Below, one piece after another: positions 1-8,166 of a stretch of 64,000 nt of DNA; position 1 is the stretch's first letter; every line of letters starts with the position of its first letter. The stretch is from assembly GCF_000230895.2 (NCBI RefSeq), contig NC_016604.1, positions 2,418,001-2,482,000 on the forward strand. The letters run 5' to 3'. This DNA comes from Mycolicibacterium rhodesiae NBB3 (GTDB taxonomy: Bacteria; Actinomycetota; Actinomycetes; Mycobacteriales; Mycobacteriaceae). The position numbers and the translations under genes are program-made. Under the pieces are notes generated by a model. It was not told the origin of the DNA. It saw only the letters and a program-made list of their open reading frames with translations, and searched no databases.

Positions 1-283
1 CATAGCCCTGAGTTGTCACCGGCGGGGCGGTCAGGGCTTCGGCCCGGCGACCGTGCGACCGGCGGGGTGCGGGGGAAAGTTGCTCGTCGCGGACGCGAGT
101 TCATGAATGTGCCCGTACCGGAAGCTAATTCGGGCCGCCATTCTTCCGTGACACCGAGCCCGCGGGCGCGCATCGGAGGCGGCCGAGGCTTACCACGCGG
201 ATAGAAAACTCTTCCCCATCGACAGGCGGATTCTGGCTTCCCGGCGATTACGCAGGCACGGCTTCATCACGACCATTTCAGTC
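1..283. other. Upstream region of the biosynthetic operon, no gene supported
   Basis: This is the leader of the first operon. A short open frame at 13-204 has no recognisable domain and no good ribosome binding site, so I do not call it. A small GGGC-TTCG-GCCC hairpin at 34-45 could be the end of a terminator for a gene left of the window. No clear -10/-35 pair or operator dyad was seen. The operon promoter, and possibly more cluster genes, may lie here or beyond the left edge. Confidence 0.35.
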
Positions 284-1957
284 ATGACCACGCATACGCA
301 CAACACGGTCCTCACCCCGGAACTGCGGGCCAAGGTAGCTGCGGACGACCGCATCGGCGGCGGCAACCTGCTGCCCTCGATGCTCGCCATCAACCCGCAT
401 CCGGATGAACCGTTCATCACGTCACTGACTCCCGTGCCGTATACCGACGGCCAGACGAGGACCGAGTTCAGTCTCCGCGACCTCGACCACCTGATCCAGA
501 GCTGGTCGGTGTGGTACCAGGCGCAGGGAGTGCGGCCGAAGGACCGGGTCGCGATCTTCCTGCCCGACTCCATCGCATACTTCGTGCACTACTCGGCCAT
601 CGCCCAGCTCGGCGCCATCGCCGTGCTCATCAACTGGAAGTCCCCGCGCGAGAGCGCGGTCGCGTTGTGCGAGCGAACCGGCGCGATCGGCCTGTACACC
701 GACCAGGAGCGGATGGACCGGATATCGCCGGACATCGACAAGCTGGCGCTGCGGTGGATCAAGACCATGGAGGAGATGCCGAGCCCGGCGTCGGCGACGC
801 TGAGTGACGAGGCGCGGTTTCGGCACAGCCCCGACGACCCGGTCGGGATGATGCACTCGTCTGGCACGACGGGCCTGCCCAAGCCGGTCATCCACACGCA
901 CCGCACGATTCTGGAAGGACCCAAGTTCCGCGCGGTCGACTACAAGGAAGAAACCGACGCGCGGATCATGACCGCGCTCCCGCAATCGCACCAGGGCACA
1001 ATCTCGTTCACCTCCTACGCGGTGCTGACCGGGCAGCCGCTGCTGGCCTGGCGAGACGTCACCGGCGAGGAGCTGGCCGCCGCCATTCCGGAGCACAAGC
1101 CGACCATGGTGATGGCCTTCGGCCATGCCTATCCGGAGCTCGCCGCGCTGAAGACTCCGCCAGGCGCTCTCGACTCCGTGAACATCTGGGTGTCGATGGG
1201 CGATGCGGTGCACGAGCGGCACCTGAAGAACGTGCTTGCACGCCGCTCTGCACACCTGCCGCCGGCCGCCTTCCTCGACCGCCTCGGCACCACCGAACTC
1301 GGCTGGGGCGTCCTGATGCAGCCGCGCACCCTTGCTACCCAGCGCAACGACCGCTGCGTCGGTCGCTCGGTCGGCTTCGCCGAGGTCGCCATCCTGCGGG
1401 AGAACGGCACCCTGGCCGAGCCGTACGAGCCCGGTTTCCTCGGGGCCAAACCACCGTCGATGACGGTGGGGTACTGGGGCAACCAGGACACCTACTACCG
1501 GAGCATTCTCGCGGGCTACTGGCTGACCGGAGACATCGCCTATCGCGACGAGGACGGCTACTTCTACCAGGTCGACCGTGCGGTCGACGTAGTGCACACC
1601 GCCACGGGCCCCGGCTACTCGGTACAGATCGAAGAGCTGGTCCTCAACGAGGTCGCCGGCGTCGTGGACTGCACGGTCGTCGCCGGTGGCTATCGAAACG
1701 AGAAGGTGGCCGTCGCCGTGGTGACGGGGGAGGGCATCGATCCCGAGCAGGTGCTGTCGGCCGCCAACCACGCATTGCGCGCCAACGGCAAGCCGGAACT
1801 GGCCATGGTCGAGGTCGCCAGCGGCGACGGCGACTTCCCACTCGGCGTCACAGGCAAGTCGCTCAAGCGCTATCTCCGCGAGAAGTACGAGGACCTCGTC
1901 GTCTACCTCGCTGACTCCTCGCACAAATCACTCGCGACGAGCGCTGCGCTCGCCTAA
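284..1957 (+). CDS. Acyl-CoA-ligase-like adenylating enzyme, candidate nitrite-using N-N bond-forming ligase
   Basis: This 557-residue member of the AMP-dependent synthetase/ligase (ANL) family activates a substrate with ATP. The phosphate-binding loop HSSGTTGLPK is at 191-200, the A5-type motif GTTELGW at 335-341, and TGD at 415-417. The C-terminal catalytic lysine is probably K525 (GVTGK). The hinge motif is DRAVD (431-435) where most relatives have GRxKD. It opens an operon with a CreE/CreD-like pair. In cremeomycin, triacsin and avenalumic acid pathways, ANL enzymes (CreM, Tri17, AvaA6) use ATP and nitrite to diazotise or nitrosate an amine, so that role is inferred here from context. A plain carboxylate-CoA ligase is the alternative. 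ATG 284 lacks a strong Shine-Dalgarno site. Confidence 0.8.
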   Translation: MTTHTHNTVLTPELRAKVAADDRIGGGNLLPSMLAINPHPDEPFITSLTPVPYTDGQTRTEFSLRDLDHLIQSWSVWYQAQGVRPKDRVAIFLPDSIAYFVHYSAIAQLGAIAVLINWKSPRESAVALCERTGAIGLYTDQERMDRISPDIDKLALRWIKTMEEMPSPASATLSDEARFRHSPDDPVGMMHSSGTTGLPKPVIHTHRTILEGPKFRAVDYKEETDARIMTALPQSHQGTISFTSYAVLTGQPLLAWRDVTGEELAAAIPEHKPTMVMAFGHAYPELAALKTPPGALDSVNIWVSMGDAVHERHLKNVLARRSAHLPPAAFLDRLGTTELGWGVLMQPRTLATQRNDRCVGRSVGFAEVAILRENGTLAEPYEPGFLGAKPPSMTVGYWGNQDTYYRSILAGYWLTGDIAYRDEDGYFYQVDRAVDVVHTATGPGYSVQIEELVLNEVAGVVDCTVVAGGYRNEKVAVAVVTGEGIDPEQVLSAANHALRANGKPELAMVEVASGDGDFPLGVTGKSLKRYLREKYEDLVVYLADSSHKSLATSAALA

Positions 1958-1975
1958 GTCGATCAGGAACCCATC

Positions 1976-3007
1976 ATGAACAATCCAGACACATTGCTCG
2001 TGTTCGACGAGGCCGTCACCCGCGCGGGCGTCGAGGAGTGGATACAGCACCTCGAATCAGCCGGCGCGCCGATCGATATGTACCGGCTCGGCGGCACCCA
2101 CGTCCTTTCGGTATCCGACGTGGGCCTCATCGAGAAGGCGGGACCACAGCTTCCTGCGCCGACCCACCATGTGCAGAAGCACGGTGATGTCTGGTTGGGG
2201 CGCAAGGAGTTACGTCCCAGCGGGACCAAGGTCTCCTTCGGACCCACCACGATCGGCGACGGTTCCGTCGTGGTGATCGCCGGACCGTGCGCGGTCGAAT
2301 CGCCGGAACAAACGATGGCCACCGCTGCCGTCGTCGCCGCACAGGGCGCCGTCGGCCTCCGCGGCGGGGTGTTCAAACCGCGGACGTCGCCACATTCTTT
2401 CCAGGGTCTGCAGTGGGACGGGCTTGACCTGCTGGCCGAGGCCAGGGAGCGGACCGGCCTCCCCGTCGTCACCGAGGTGATCGACCCGGAACACGTCAAG
2501 CGGCTTGCCGCGGTGGTCGACGGGCTGCAGATCGGTGCGAGGAACATGCAGAACTTCGCGCTACTGACCGCGGTGGGCCAGAGCGGGCTTCCCGTCGTGC
2601 TCAAGCGCGGCTTCGGCTGCACCATGGAGGAAACCCTCGCCGCGGCCGAATATCTGCTACTCGAGGGCAACGACCAGGTGGTGCTGTGCGAGCGCGGCAT
2701 CCGCACATTCGAGCCGTCGGCTCGCTTCACGCTCGACCTCACCGCGGTCGCACTGTGGAAGCAACGCACCCACCTGCCGGTCATGGTGGACCCCAGCCAT
2801 TCGGGTGGACACCCAGATCTCGTGGAACCGCTGTCGCTGGCGGCGGTCGCGGTTGGCGCCGACGCACTGATCATCGATGTCCACGTCGCGCCCGAGCAGG
2901 CGCTTTGCGACGGAAAGCAGGCGCTCCGCCCGCAGCAGTTCACCGACTTGATGGGCCGGCTCGCTCCGCTGGCGGCCGGACTCGGCCGCCACATGAGCGG
3001 CGCATAG
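1976..3007 (+). CDS. 3-deoxy-7-phosphoheptulonate synthase-like enzyme (type I-beta)
   Basis: The 343 residues match the Thermotoga/Bacillus type I-beta DAHP synthase layout: an N-terminal ferredoxin-like regulatory domain (about 1-80) and a TIM barrel. IAGPCAVES (101-109, metal-ligand Cys105), KPRTSPHSFQG (134-144), LKRGFG (209-214), CERGIRTFE (238-246) and DPSHSGG (272-278) are visible. The family condenses PEP with erythrose 4-phosphate at the entry to the shikimate pathway. Two positions differ: the usual EVHPEP is DVHVAP (301-306), replacing the expected metal-ligand Glu by Asp, and LSDGKQ is LCDGKQ. It lies 18 nt after the ligase gene. It may boost aromatic precursor supply or have a changed aldehyde substrate. 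No other shikimate gene is nearby. Confidence 0.87.
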   Translation: MNNPDTLLVFDEAVTRAGVEEWIQHLESAGAPIDMYRLGGTHVLSVSDVGLIEKAGPQLPAPTHHVQKHGDVWLGRKELRPSGTKVSFGPTTIGDGSVVVIAGPCAVESPEQTMATAAVVAAQGAVGLRGGVFKPRTSPHSFQGLQWDGLDLLAEARERTGLPVVTEVIDPEHVKRLAAVVDGLQIGARNMQNFALLTAVGQSGLPVVLKRGFGCTMEETLAAAEYLLLEGNDQVVLCERGIRTFEPSARFTLDLTAVALWKQRTHLPVMVDPSHSGGHPDLVEPLSLAAVAVGADALIIDVHVAPEQALCDGKQALRPQQFTDLMGRLAPLAAGLGRHMSGA

Positions 3008-3020
3008 GTCGGGGCATCTC

Positions 3021-5024
3021 ATGTTCACTGAGAAATTGCAGATCGCAATCGTCGGGCTGGGTCCGCGCGGCCTGTCGGTCGCCGAACGCCTCTCCGCCAA
3101 CGCAGAGTCGCTTCTGCAAGACGGGCAGGAACTTGTCATCCACCTCATCGACCCGCATGTGTTCGACGGCGGCCAGGTATGGCGAAGCACGCAGGACCGG
3201 GTGCTCTTGATGAACACCGTTGCCTGCCAGGTGACCATGTTCGTCGACGACACCGTCGACTGTGCCGGACCGGTGGTGAGCGGGCCGAGCCTCTACGAGT
3301 GGGCCCGCTCGATCGCCTTGATCGGTAGCCCGACCGTCCCGGAGGACGTTCGCGCCGAAGCCGCCGCACTCGGGCCGGACGACTATCCGTCCCGGGCGTT
3401 CTACGGGAACTATCTGCAGTGGGCGCGCGACCGAATGATCTGGGAGACGGCGCCCCCGGCCGTCAGCTTCGTGTCGCATCAGGCGACCGCGGTCGACGTT
3501 CGTGACACCCCCGATGGTTTGCAGGAAGTCGTCCTGGCCACCGGGGAGATCATCGGGGATCTGCAGTCCGTGGTGCTCGCACTCGGTCACATGCCGCATC
3601 ACCTCGGCGAGCCCGAGTCAGCCCTGAGCCAGTTCGCGGACCGGAACAACCTGCGGTACATCGCGCCCAACAATCCCGCCGACGTGCAGCTCGACGACAT
3701 ACCCGCGGGTGAGTCGGTCATCCTGCGAGGCATGGGCCTCAACTTCTTCGACTACATGGCGCTGTTCACCATCGGCCGCGGCGGCACATTCGTGCGCGAG
3801 TCCGAAAACAGCCCGGCCAAACTGACCTACCTTCCGTCAGGGCAGGAGCCCCGCCTGATTGTGGGATCTCGGCGCGGTGTGCCGCACCACGCCCGGGGCA
3901 AGAACCAGAAGGGTTCGTTCGGCCGTCACACGCCCCGATACGTGACCGCCGAGGTGATCGAGCGGCTGCGCGCCCGCGCCGACGCCGGCGCGCCAGCGGA
4001 CTTCCGTCGTGACATCTGGCCGATGATCGACCAGGAAGTCCGTACGGTGTACTACGCGACTCTGGTGCGGGAGCGTCGATGCACCTGCGATGCAGAGGAA
4101 TTCACCGCCTTGTTCGCCGCGGCGGAGCCCGCGGTGGTGCCGAACATCGGCGACCCACTGGCCGTCGAGGAGACCGAAGCCCAGCGCAACGTCCTCGCCA
4201 AGTTCGGTATCGATTCCGACGAGGGCTGGGACTGGCGGAAGATCGCGGCGCCGTTCACCGACGACGACCTCTCCTCGACACGACGATTCCGTAACTGGCT
4301 GCGGTCGCATCTGGACCTCGAAGTCCACGAGGCAGGCAAGGGAAATGTGAACGGTCCGCGCAAGGCCGCTCTTGATGTCCTGCGCGACCTGCGCAACGAG
4401 ATCCGGTTGCTCGTGGACCACGGTGGCCTGTCCGGCGACTCCTACAGAGACGAACTGCAGCGCTGGTACATGCCGCTGAACGCCCACCTGTCGATCGGGC
4501 CGCCGGCCGAACGCATCGAGCAGTTCGTCGCCCTCATGGACGCCGGTGTGCTCGAGGTCCTCGGCCCGGATCTGCGGGTCGAGTGCTCGGACGGACGCTT
4601 CGTCGCGTACTCCCGGGCCTGCCCGGACGTCAATGTGCGGGCCACCACGCTGATCGAGGCGCGCCTGCCGGAAACCGACCTGCACCGGACGACAGACCCG
4701 CTGCTGCGGACGCTGCTGGACCGTGGTGAGTGCCAGCCGTACCGCATCCCGATCCGCGGCGGTGGTCACTGGGTCGCCGGTGGTGTCGCGGTCACTCGGC
4801 GTCCGTACCGGTTGCTCGATGCTGCGGATCGCCCGCACCCGCGTCGTTTCGCCTTCGGCGTGCCGACCGAGTCGGTGCACTGGGTGACCGCGGCGGGCAT
4901 CCGTCCCGGGGTCAACTCGGTGATCCTCGGCGACGCGGACGCCATCGCCCGGTCCTCCCTGCGCATCGCGGCCGAGCACCAGCGCCCGCTGCTGCTCACC
5001 GACCTGACCGAGAGGACGGCATGA
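3021..5024 (+). CDS. FAD/NAD(P)-binding monooxygenase, CreE/FzmM-like (candidate aspartate N-oxygenase)
   Basis: A 667-residue flavoprotein of the FAD_NAD_binding_9 type. The N-terminal Rossmann motif GLGPRG is at 12-17, the ALGH turn at 187-190, and a second dinucleotide-type motif GMGLNFFD at 237-244. Length and layout resemble CreE and FzmM, flavin enzymes that oxidise aspartate in steps to nitrosuccinate. The link is strengthened because the next gene, overlapping by 4 nt, encodes a lyase of the superfamily that cleaves nitrosuccinate. Other members of this family have unknown roles, so substrate assignment is inference. The ATG at 3021 follows the aldolase stop by 13 nt. Confidence 0.78.
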   Translation: MFTEKLQIAIVGLGPRGLSVAERLSANAESLLQDGQELVIHLIDPHVFDGGQVWRSTQDRVLLMNTVACQVTMFVDDTVDCAGPVVSGPSLYEWARSIALIGSPTVPEDVRAEAAALGPDDYPSRAFYGNYLQWARDRMIWETAPPAVSFVSHQATAVDVRDTPDGLQEVVLATGEIIGDLQSVVLALGHMPHHLGEPESALSQFADRNNLRYIAPNNPADVQLDDIPAGESVILRGMGLNFFDYMALFTIGRGGTFVRESENSPAKLTYLPSGQEPRLIVGSRRGVPHHARGKNQKGSFGRHTPRYVTAEVIERLRARADAGAPADFRRDIWPMIDQEVRTVYYATLVRERRCTCDAEEFTALFAAAEPAVVPNIGDPLAVEETEAQRNVLAKFGIDSDEGWDWRKIAAPFTDDDLSSTRRFRNWLRSHLDLEVHEAGKGNVNGPRKAALDVLRDLRNEIRLLVDHGGLSGDSYRDELQRWYMPLNAHLSIGPPAERIEQFVALMDAGVLEVLGPDLRVECSDGRFVAYSRACPDVNVRATTLIEARLPETDLHRTTDPLLRTLLDRGECQPYRIPIRGGGHWVAGGVAVTRRPYRLLDAADRPHPRRFAFGVPTESVHWVTAAGIRPGVNSVILGDADAIARSSLRIAAEHQRPLLLTDLTERTA

Positions 5025-6418
5025 GCACTTTGGACTACGGAATCCTCGCGCCCGCTTGGGCGGCGACCGGAGCTGCAGACCTCGTCGACGACAACGCGTT
5101 GATGACGGCCATGCTCGCCACGGAAGTAGCTCTGGCGGAGGCGCAGGCCGAACTCGGCGTGATACCCGCGACCGCGGCGGTGGCCATCTCGGCCGCAGCC
5201 GTGCCCGCTCACATCGACCTCGCGGTGGTGGCTGCGGGAGTGCGGGAGACCGCCAACCCCGTGGTGGCGTTCGTCGAGCAGCTCACCGCCGCGGTCCGGT
5301 CCATCGACCCGTCCGCCGCCGAGTACGTGCACCGTGGCAGCACCAGTCAGGACATCCTGGACACGGCGCTGACCCTGCTGTGCGCCGCAACACTGGACCA
5401 CATCGAAGGCGACCTGCTGGCGTGCGCCGACAGCCTCGCCGAAAACGCCGAGCGGCATCGGGACACGCCGATGGCCGGGCGCACCCTGACCCAGCACGCC
5501 GTTCCGGTCACCTTCGGGCTGAAGGCGGCCACCTGGCTGCACCTGGTGCTCGACGCCGTGGAGCGGGTGCGCCGGACGCGCGCTGCGTTGCCGGTCTCGC
5601 TGGGCGGCGCGGCGGGCACGCTTGCCGCGTACCACCAGTACGCGCTGGACACCGTTGATCCGGTCGGCGCCACGATGCGCCTACCGGCGTTGGTGGCCGA
5701 TCGTCTCGGGCTGGCCGAGCCGGCAATCCCCTGGCACGGCGTCCGCACGCCCATGGCCGACGTCGCCGCGAGCCTCATGGTCACCACCGGTGCGCTCGGC
5801 AAGCTGGCCGCCGACATCCTCGTGCTCACCCGGACTGAGATCGGTGAGGTCACCGAGGAGCAGGCACCGGGCCGGGGGGCGTCCTCGGCCATGCCCCAGA
5901 AGCACAACCCGGTGTTCTCGACGCTCGTCGCGACCGCCTCCCGGCAGCTGCCGCCGATCGCCCTCGTGCTGTTCGGCTCCATGGCCGTGGAGGACGAGCG
6001 GTCCTCAGGTGGGTGGCATGCCGAATGGCAACCGCTGCGGGAATGCCTGCGCATCGCTGCCGGTGCCGCCGCGAATGCGGCTCGACTCGCGGCATCGCTT
6101 CGCGTCTCACCCGAGGCAATGGCGGCGAACCTGAGGCTGACCCGCGGCGCCATCGTGTCCGAACGCGTCAACGTGGTTCTGGCGCCGTTGCTCGGCAAGG
6201 CCAACGCCAAACACCTATTGGCCGAGGTGACTTCGGCCGCCGAGCGGGACGGCACCGATGTCGCCGACCTGCTCGCCGCCGCGCTTGAAGAGGTGGGAGT
6301 GGCCGGTTCCATCGTGGACGGTCTCTTCGATCCCGCCGGCTACACCGGGATGTCCGGTCCGCTGGTCGACCGGTCACTCGAGCGTTTCGAGAAAGTACGA
6401 CGAGGAGAGTCCGCATGA
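5021..6418 (+). CDS. Fumarase/CMLE-superfamily lyase, CreD/FzmL-like (candidate nitrosuccinate lyase)
   Basis: 465 residues of the aspartase/fumarase superfamily, closest in look to 3-carboxy-cis,cis-muconate cycloisomerases. Conserved blocks are HRGSTSQD (104-111), TQHA (157-160) and the signature loop GASSAMPQKHNP (286-297), which carries the catalytic serine region. CreD-type members remove nitrous acid from nitrosuccinate, leaving fumarate. The ATG at 5021 overlaps the oxygenase stop (ATGA), as expected for coupled enzymes of the aspartate-nitrosuccinate pathway. A true muconate cycloisomerase is unlikely because no protocatechuate genes are present. An adenylosuccinate-lyase role is not needed, since purB lies at 39-40 kb. 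Confidence 0.8.
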   Translation: MSTLDYGILAPAWAATGAADLVDDNALMTAMLATEVALAEAQAELGVIPATAAVAISAAAVPAHIDLAVVAAGVRETANPVVAFVEQLTAAVRSIDPSAAEYVHRGSTSQDILDTALTLLCAATLDHIEGDLLACADSLAENAERHRDTPMAGRTLTQHAVPVTFGLKAATWLHLVLDAVERVRRTRAALPVSLGGAAGTLAAYHQYALDTVDPVGATMRLPALVADRLGLAEPAIPWHGVRTPMADVAASLMVTTGALGKLAADILVLTRTEIGEVTEEQAPGRGASSAMPQKHNPVFSTLVATASRQLPPIALVLFGSMAVEDERSSGGWHAEWQPLRECLRIAAGAAANAARLAASLRVSPEAMAANLRLTRGAIVSERVNVVLAPLLGKANAKHLLAEVTSAAERDGTDVADLLAAALEEVGVAGSIVDGLFDPAGYTGMSGPLVDRSLERFEKVRRGESA

Positions 6419-7536
6419 ATGATGTTGCCGCGCTGGAGTTCACCCGGCAAAGTGCGCAGCCACTCCCAGCCGAACGGCGGGCGGAGCTGCTGGCGATGCC
6501 CGGGTTCGGCGACACCTACTCCGATCACATGGTGACCGTGCGGTGGTCTGCCGAACAGGGCTGGCACGACGCCAGCGTCGGACCGCTCGCCGCGTTCTCG
6601 CTGCACCCGGCCACCATGGCATTGCACTACGGCCAAACGATTTTCGAGGGCTTGAAGGCGTTCTGGCGCCCGAACGGTCAACGGGCCCTGTTCAGGCCCG
6701 CCGACCATGCCCGCCGGTTCAACAGTTCGGCGCGCCGGATGGCCATGCCCACCCTGCCCGAGGCGGACTTCGTGGCGGCGCTGGAAGCTCTGCTGCGGGC
6801 CGATGGCGACTGGGTGCCGCGCGTCAGGGGACACAGCTTCTATTTGCGGCCGTTCATGATCGCGGCGGAGACGCACCTGGGCAACCGCCCCGCCGAGGAT
6901 TACCTGTTCGCGGTGATCGGCAGCCCGGCGCGACCCGCATCCTCGGCGACGCCGAAGCCCATTCGATTGTGGGCGGACACCGAGCACATCCGTGCGGCAC
7001 CGGGCGGTACCGGTGCGGCCAAGTGTGGCGGCAACTACGGCGGCTCCTTCATCGCGCAGCGACAAGCCGCGGCCAACGACTGCGACCAGGTTGTGTGGCT
7101 GGACGCGCGGGAACGTCGGTACATCGAGGAAGCAGGCGGTTCCAACCTGTTCTTCGTGGAGTCGAGTGTCCACGGTCCCCGTCTCCGCACACCTCCGTTG
7201 AGTGGAACCCTGCTTGCGGGCGTTACCCGGGACTCGATCCTTCAGTTGGCGGGGACACTCGGTTACCCGGTCGCCGAAGAACCGCTCACGCTTGACGACT
7301 GGGAACAGGGCTGCCTAGAGGGGCGCATCACCGAGACGTTCGCGTGTGGCACTGCCCGGGCCATTGTCCCTGTCGGGCAGGTGGTTTCAGCGCAAGGGCA
7401 ATGGTCGGTCGGAGACGGCACCGCGGGTCCGGTCACGTCGCGGCTGCTGGAGGCGTTGCTCGACACCCAGTATGGCCTCGCTCCCGACGATTTCGGCTGG
7501 ATGCGGCTCGTCGACACCGATCTCGAGGAGGACTGA
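6415..7536 (+). CDS. Branched-chain aminotransferase-like PLP enzyme (fold type IV)
   Basis: 373 residues of the IlvE class. FEGLKAF is at 78-83 and the PLP lysine is probably K203 in AAKCGGNYGG. The cofactor-binding stretch EEAGGSNLFFV begins near 239; housekeeping IlvE proteins usually have EEMGGMNLFFV. Such enzymes move an amino group between glutamate and a branched-chain or aromatic 2-oxo acid. It starts by ATGA overlap with the lyase gene, so it belongs to the operon. It could supply the amino acid that is ligated or nitrosated. A housekeeping role is less likely in this setting. Confidence 0.85.
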   Translation: MNDVAALEFTRQSAQPLPAERRAELLAMPGFGDTYSDHMVTVRWSAEQGWHDASVGPLAAFSLHPATMALHYGQTIFEGLKAFWRPNGQRALFRPADHARRFNSSARRMAMPTLPEADFVAALEALLRADGDWVPRVRGHSFYLRPFMIAAETHLGNRPAEDYLFAVIGSPARPASSATPKPIRLWADTEHIRAAPGGTGAAKCGGNYGGSFIAQRQAAANDCDQVVWLDARERRYIEEAGGSNLFFVESSVHGPRLRTPPLSGTLLAGVTRDSILQLAGTLGYPVAEEPLTLDDWEQGCLEGRITETFACGTARAIVPVGQVVSAQGQWSVGDGTAGPVTSRLLEALLDTQYGLAPDDFGWMRLVDTDLEED

Positions 7537-7539
7537 TCC

Positions 7540-8148
7540 ATGTCTGCAATTCCCAAGGTCGACTTCTACTTCGATCCGGCCTGTCCCTTTGCCTGGATCG
7601 CTTCTCGGTGGATCCTCGAGGTGGAGAACACGCGGGACATCGATCTTCGGTTCCAGGTGATGAGCGTGTCCGTGCTCAACGAGGATCGCGAGATCTCCGA
7701 GTGGTACCGAAACTTCTGCGACCGGGCGTGGGGTCCCGCGCGCGTCTGCATCGCCGCCGCCCAGCACCACGGGGAGGAGGTGCTACGCGATCTCTACACC
7801 GCGCTCGGCACCCGAATCCACAACGGGCGCAACAAGAACTACCCGGAAGCGATCGGTGAGGCCCTCACCGAACTGGACCTGCCTTCCGGTCTCGCTGAAG
7901 CGGCGAACGGGACCGATTACGACGAGGCGCTCCGAAAGAGCCACGCCGCGGCGCTGGAACCAGTCGGCGCGGATCTCGGCACGCCGGCCATCCACATCGA
8001 CGGCATCGGGTTCTTCGGGCCGGTGCTGACCGCGATCCCGCGCGGCGAAGAGGCGGCACGCATTTTCGACAGCGCTCGGACGCTGGCCGCCAACCCAAAC
8101 TTCTTCGAGCTGAAGCGCGCTCGTTCGGGCGACCTGAACTTCGACTGA
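7540..8148 (+). CDS. DsbA-like thioredoxin-fold protein, paralog of mycothiol-dependent nitroreductase, with CPFA active site
   Basis: A 202-residue DsbA-fold protein closely resembling Rv2466c, the mycothiol-dependent reductase that activates nitro compounds. Shared features are the N-terminal FDPxCP...ASRWILEVE, the helical insert with TALGTRIHN, and the C-terminal [17 protein letters not shown] with the cis-proline loop. Rv2466c has CPWC; here the motif is C15-P-F-A18, so the resolving cysteine is lost. A one-thiol chemistry using mycothiol is possible. In this operon it may reduce or protect against a nitroso, nitro or diazo intermediate. The ATG is 3 nt after the aminotransferase stop. 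Confidence 0.8.
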   Translation: MSAIPKVDFYFDPACPFAWIASRWILEVENTRDIDLRFQVMSVSVLNEDREISEWYRNFCDRAWGPARVCIAAAQHHGEEVLRDLYTALGTRIHNGRNKNYPEAIGEALTELDLPSGLAEAANGTDYDEALRKSHAAALEPVGADLGTPAIHIDGIGFFGPVLTAIPRGEEAARIFDSARTLAANPNFFELKRARSGDLNFD

Positions 8149-8166
8149 CAGAACGGATGTGTGGAC

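Noticed and set aside
13..204. 63-residue open frame at the left edge
   Set aside because: No ribosome site, no domain, and Arg/Gly-rich composition typical of chance frames in GC-rich DNA.
422..1924. 500-residue open frame on the minus strand opposite the adenylating enzyme
   Set aside because: It is a GC-rich antisense shadow with no domain, rich in Arg/Gly/His, while the plus-strand frame has clear family motifs.
5021..6418. Second purB (adenylosuccinate lyase)
   Set aside because: The signature loop and length fit the CMLE/CreD branch better, and a full purB is at 39.1-40.5 kb.
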